The position numbers were made by a program, and so were the translations under genes. This document shows positions 5,929 to 6,894 of a DNA stretch of 6,894 nt, piece by piece (the stretch's first letter is position 1; each line of letters opens with the position of its first letter). A model generated the notes under the pieces. It made no database searches and had not been told where the DNA came from. It saw nothing but the letters and a program-made list of their open reading frames with translations. Origin of the DNA: Bacteroidetes bacterium UBA955 (GTDB lineage Bacteria > Bacteroidota > Bacteroidia > NS11-12g > UBA955); the NCBI GenBank assembly GCA_002293105.1, contig DBCP01000080.1:2301-9194 (forward strand), given 5' to 3'.

Positions 5929-6798
5929 ATGGCAACGTTGCGGGAATGGATATCGAGTAGTAAAACAGGCGTTCAACAGCTGATTTTCATCTGTGTGTTG
6001 GTGTTTGTACCGGCATGGTTGATGCAAAGGCTGGATTTAACGGCCGGACTTTGGTGGCTTACCTACACCCCGTCGAATTGGGTCAAACCTTGGTCTTTCG
6101 TCACCTACATGTTTCTCCACCTGGGATTTTTCCACCTATTGGGTAATATGCTGTGGTTGTATTTTGTGGGCAGCATCCTGCAAGACTTGGTGGGATCTAA
6201 GCACATTTATCGTTTGTTTTTGGGTGGGGGTATTTTGGGCGCCGTGTTTTTTCAAGGTATTTATTCCTTTTCGGCCTATGCAGAACAGGGGATTGCGCTA
6301 CAATTGTTGGGTGCCTCCGGCGGAGTGTCGGCCGTGGTTATCGGTACTGCGATTTTTACGCCTCGGTATCGATTGTTTTTGTTTGGCCTGATAGAAGTGG
6401 AATTAAGATGGATCGCATTGGTCAAGGTGTTGTTGGATTTGGGTGGGTTGGCCAGTGGCAGCAATGTGGGTGGATATACGGCCCATTTGGGCGGTATTGC
6501 TTTTGGCGCCTTATACGTTTTTGGAATCTTGCGTGGCGATTTTTTGCTGGGGTTCTTTGACTTTTTTGACATTCTTTATGATCGCATACGATCTTTTTTT
6601 CAAAAAAAATCGCCCAGAAATGCTCCGTTGCGCTTTGAAAAAGGGAACAAAAGAGTAGATTCGAACGCGGCACGTCGCAAGGACGGCCCTTCGGAAGCGG
6701 AGGTGAATGTAATCTTGGATAAAATATCGCAGGTGGGCTATAACAACCTTACGGCCAAAGAGAAAGAAACCTTGTTTAAAGCGAGCAAGCCAGAATAA
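5929..6798 (+). CDS. Rhomboid family intramembrane serine protease (second), with cytosolic C-terminal domain
   Basis: A 289-residue rhomboid protease, clearly divergent from its upstream neighbour rather than a recent duplicate. The catalytic Ser is Ser130 in LGASGGVSA (127-135), the His is His186 in TAHLGG (184-189), and HxxxN is His69-Asn73 in HLLGN. About six membrane segments span 17-202. A Phe-rich juxtamembrane stretch (205-224) and a basic region (226-250) follow. The tail ends in VILDKISQVGYNNLTAKEKETLFKAS (261-286), a small helical motif that I recall at the C-terminus of Bacteroidetes rhomboids (possibly the DUF6576 family). The first rhomboid lacks this tail. It starts 8 bp after that gene and ends 4 bp before the next. 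A run of seven T and eight A flanking one C (6594-6609) lies in the segment joining the membrane core to the tail. Substrate unknown. Confidence -1.
   Translation: MATLREWISSSKTGVQQLIFICVLVFVPAWLMQRLDLTAGLWWLTYTPSNWVKPWSFVTYMFLHLGFFHLLGNMLWLYFVGSILQDLVGSKHIYRLFLGGGILGAVFFQGIYSFSAYAEQGIALQLLGASGGVSAVVIGTAIFTPRYRLFLFGLIEVELRWIALVKVLLDLGGLASGSNVGGYTAHLGGIAFGALYVFGILRGDFLLGFFDFFDILYDRIRSFFQKKSPRNAPLRFEKGNKRVDSNAARRKDGPSEAEVNVILDKISQVGYNNLTAKEKETLFKASKPE
6602..6609 (+). other. A8 tract forming a possible -1 slippery site
   Basis: The zero-frame codons are CAA AAA AAA TCG (6601-6612), so the heptamer A AAA AAA sits in the correct phase for -1 slippage. A shift there would add nine codons and stop at TGA 6636-6638, giving about 236 residues without the C-terminal tail of the second rhomboid. 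The tract also pairs with the T7 run just upstream. Use of this site is speculation; plain AAA lysine codons explain it too. Confidence -1.
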
Positions 6799-6802
6799 AC
6801 CC

Positions 6803-6894
6803 ATGATGAAACTGTTAAATATCATCGCTTTTCCGGCCACCGTGGTTCTGGGATTGCTGTTGATGTTGTCAGGATTGGTGCCTAGCATTTCACC
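6803..6894 (+). CDS. Membrane-anchored protein N-terminus, probably endonuclease/exonuclease/phosphatase family (partial)
   Basis: Only 30 codons are visible before the window ends. There are two possible in-frame ATGs, at 6803 and 6806. The translation begins MMKLLNIIAFPATVVLGLLL and continues MLSGLVPSIS, one hydrophobic segment ending in a Pro-Ser-containing turn. It follows the second rhomboid by 4 bp and belongs to the same operon. In Bacteroidetes the gene after mutL and the rhomboids is often an endonuclease/exonuclease/phosphatase-family protein with hydrophobic N-terminal segments and a similar L-S-x-L-x-P-x-I-S-P stretch. That identification rests on position and this short motif, not on catalytic residues, which lie outside the window. 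A signal peptide of another membrane protein is the alternative. Confidence -1.
   Translation, partial: MMKLLNIIAFPATVVLGLLLMLSGLVPSIS

Noticed and set aside
6541..6610. Frameshift or broken gene at the homopolymer tract of the second rhomboid
   Set aside because: The zero frame stays open through the tract into a recognisable C-terminal tail, so the gene is intact as given.
1..6894. Mobile element, CRISPR array, tRNA or toxin-antitoxin system
   Set aside because: No transposase or integrase, no spaced direct repeats, no cloverleaf sequence and no small paired genes were seen.

Overview
The window is a dense stretch of bacterial chromosome, most likely from the phylum Bacteroidetes (Bacteroidota), perhaps a Flavobacteriales/Cryomorphaceae-like or related lineage. 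Three things point that way. The order mutL, rhomboid protease, rhomboid protease, then a membrane-anchored N-terminus is one I know from that phylum. No start codon is preceded by a convincing Shine-Dalgarno sequence. Intergenic sequence carries boxes that match or nearly match the Bacteroidetes -7 consensus TAnnTTTG. G+C is roughly 47-49 % in the parts I tallied by hand. Nothing mobile, no tRNA or rRNA and no CRISPR array is visible. Genes are 2-48 bp apart or overlap, so no gene-free stretch exceeds 50 bp.

Layout. Positions 1-485, minus strand: the 5' part of a dehydrogenase of the alanine dehydrogenase / saccharopine dehydrogenase (lysine-ketoglutarate reductase) family. It starts with GTG and runs off the left edge. 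It is divergent from everything else. The 48-bp gap between the divergent genes holds a 30-bp near-perfect palindrome. Positions 534-1304, plus: an SRAP (HMCES/YedK) abasic-site DNA-protein crosslinking protein. Positions 1334-2479: a lipoprotein of unknown function with its own -7-like box. Its stop overlaps by 4 bp the start of prmA (2476-3330), the ribosomal protein L11 methyltransferase. Positions 3372-5249: mutL, with a TTG start and a near-consensus promoter box in the 41-bp gap before it. Positions 5252-5920 and 5929-6798: two different rhomboid intramembrane serine proteases, both with intact catalytic residues. Position 6803 to the end: the hydrophobic N-terminus of a protein that, by position, is probably an endonuclease/exonuclease/phosphatase-family membrane protein.

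How the genes relate. SRAP shields abasic sites in single-stranded DNA and MutL acts in mismatch repair, so two genome-maintenance genes flank a lipoprotein-prmA pair. mutL, the two rhomboids and the final gene are 2, 8 and 4 bp apart and are very probably one transcript. The functional link between mismatch repair and membrane proteolysis is not obvious.

This is largely a housekeeping region and I do not see a new defence or mobile system. The most unusual signals are non-coding or compositional. They are the symmetric palindrome in the divergent promoter region, a perfect 9-bp-stem hairpin inside the mutL linker, and a flip of G/C strand bias that begins at that hairpin and lasts about 1 kb. 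MutL also has a badly eroded endonuclease motif.
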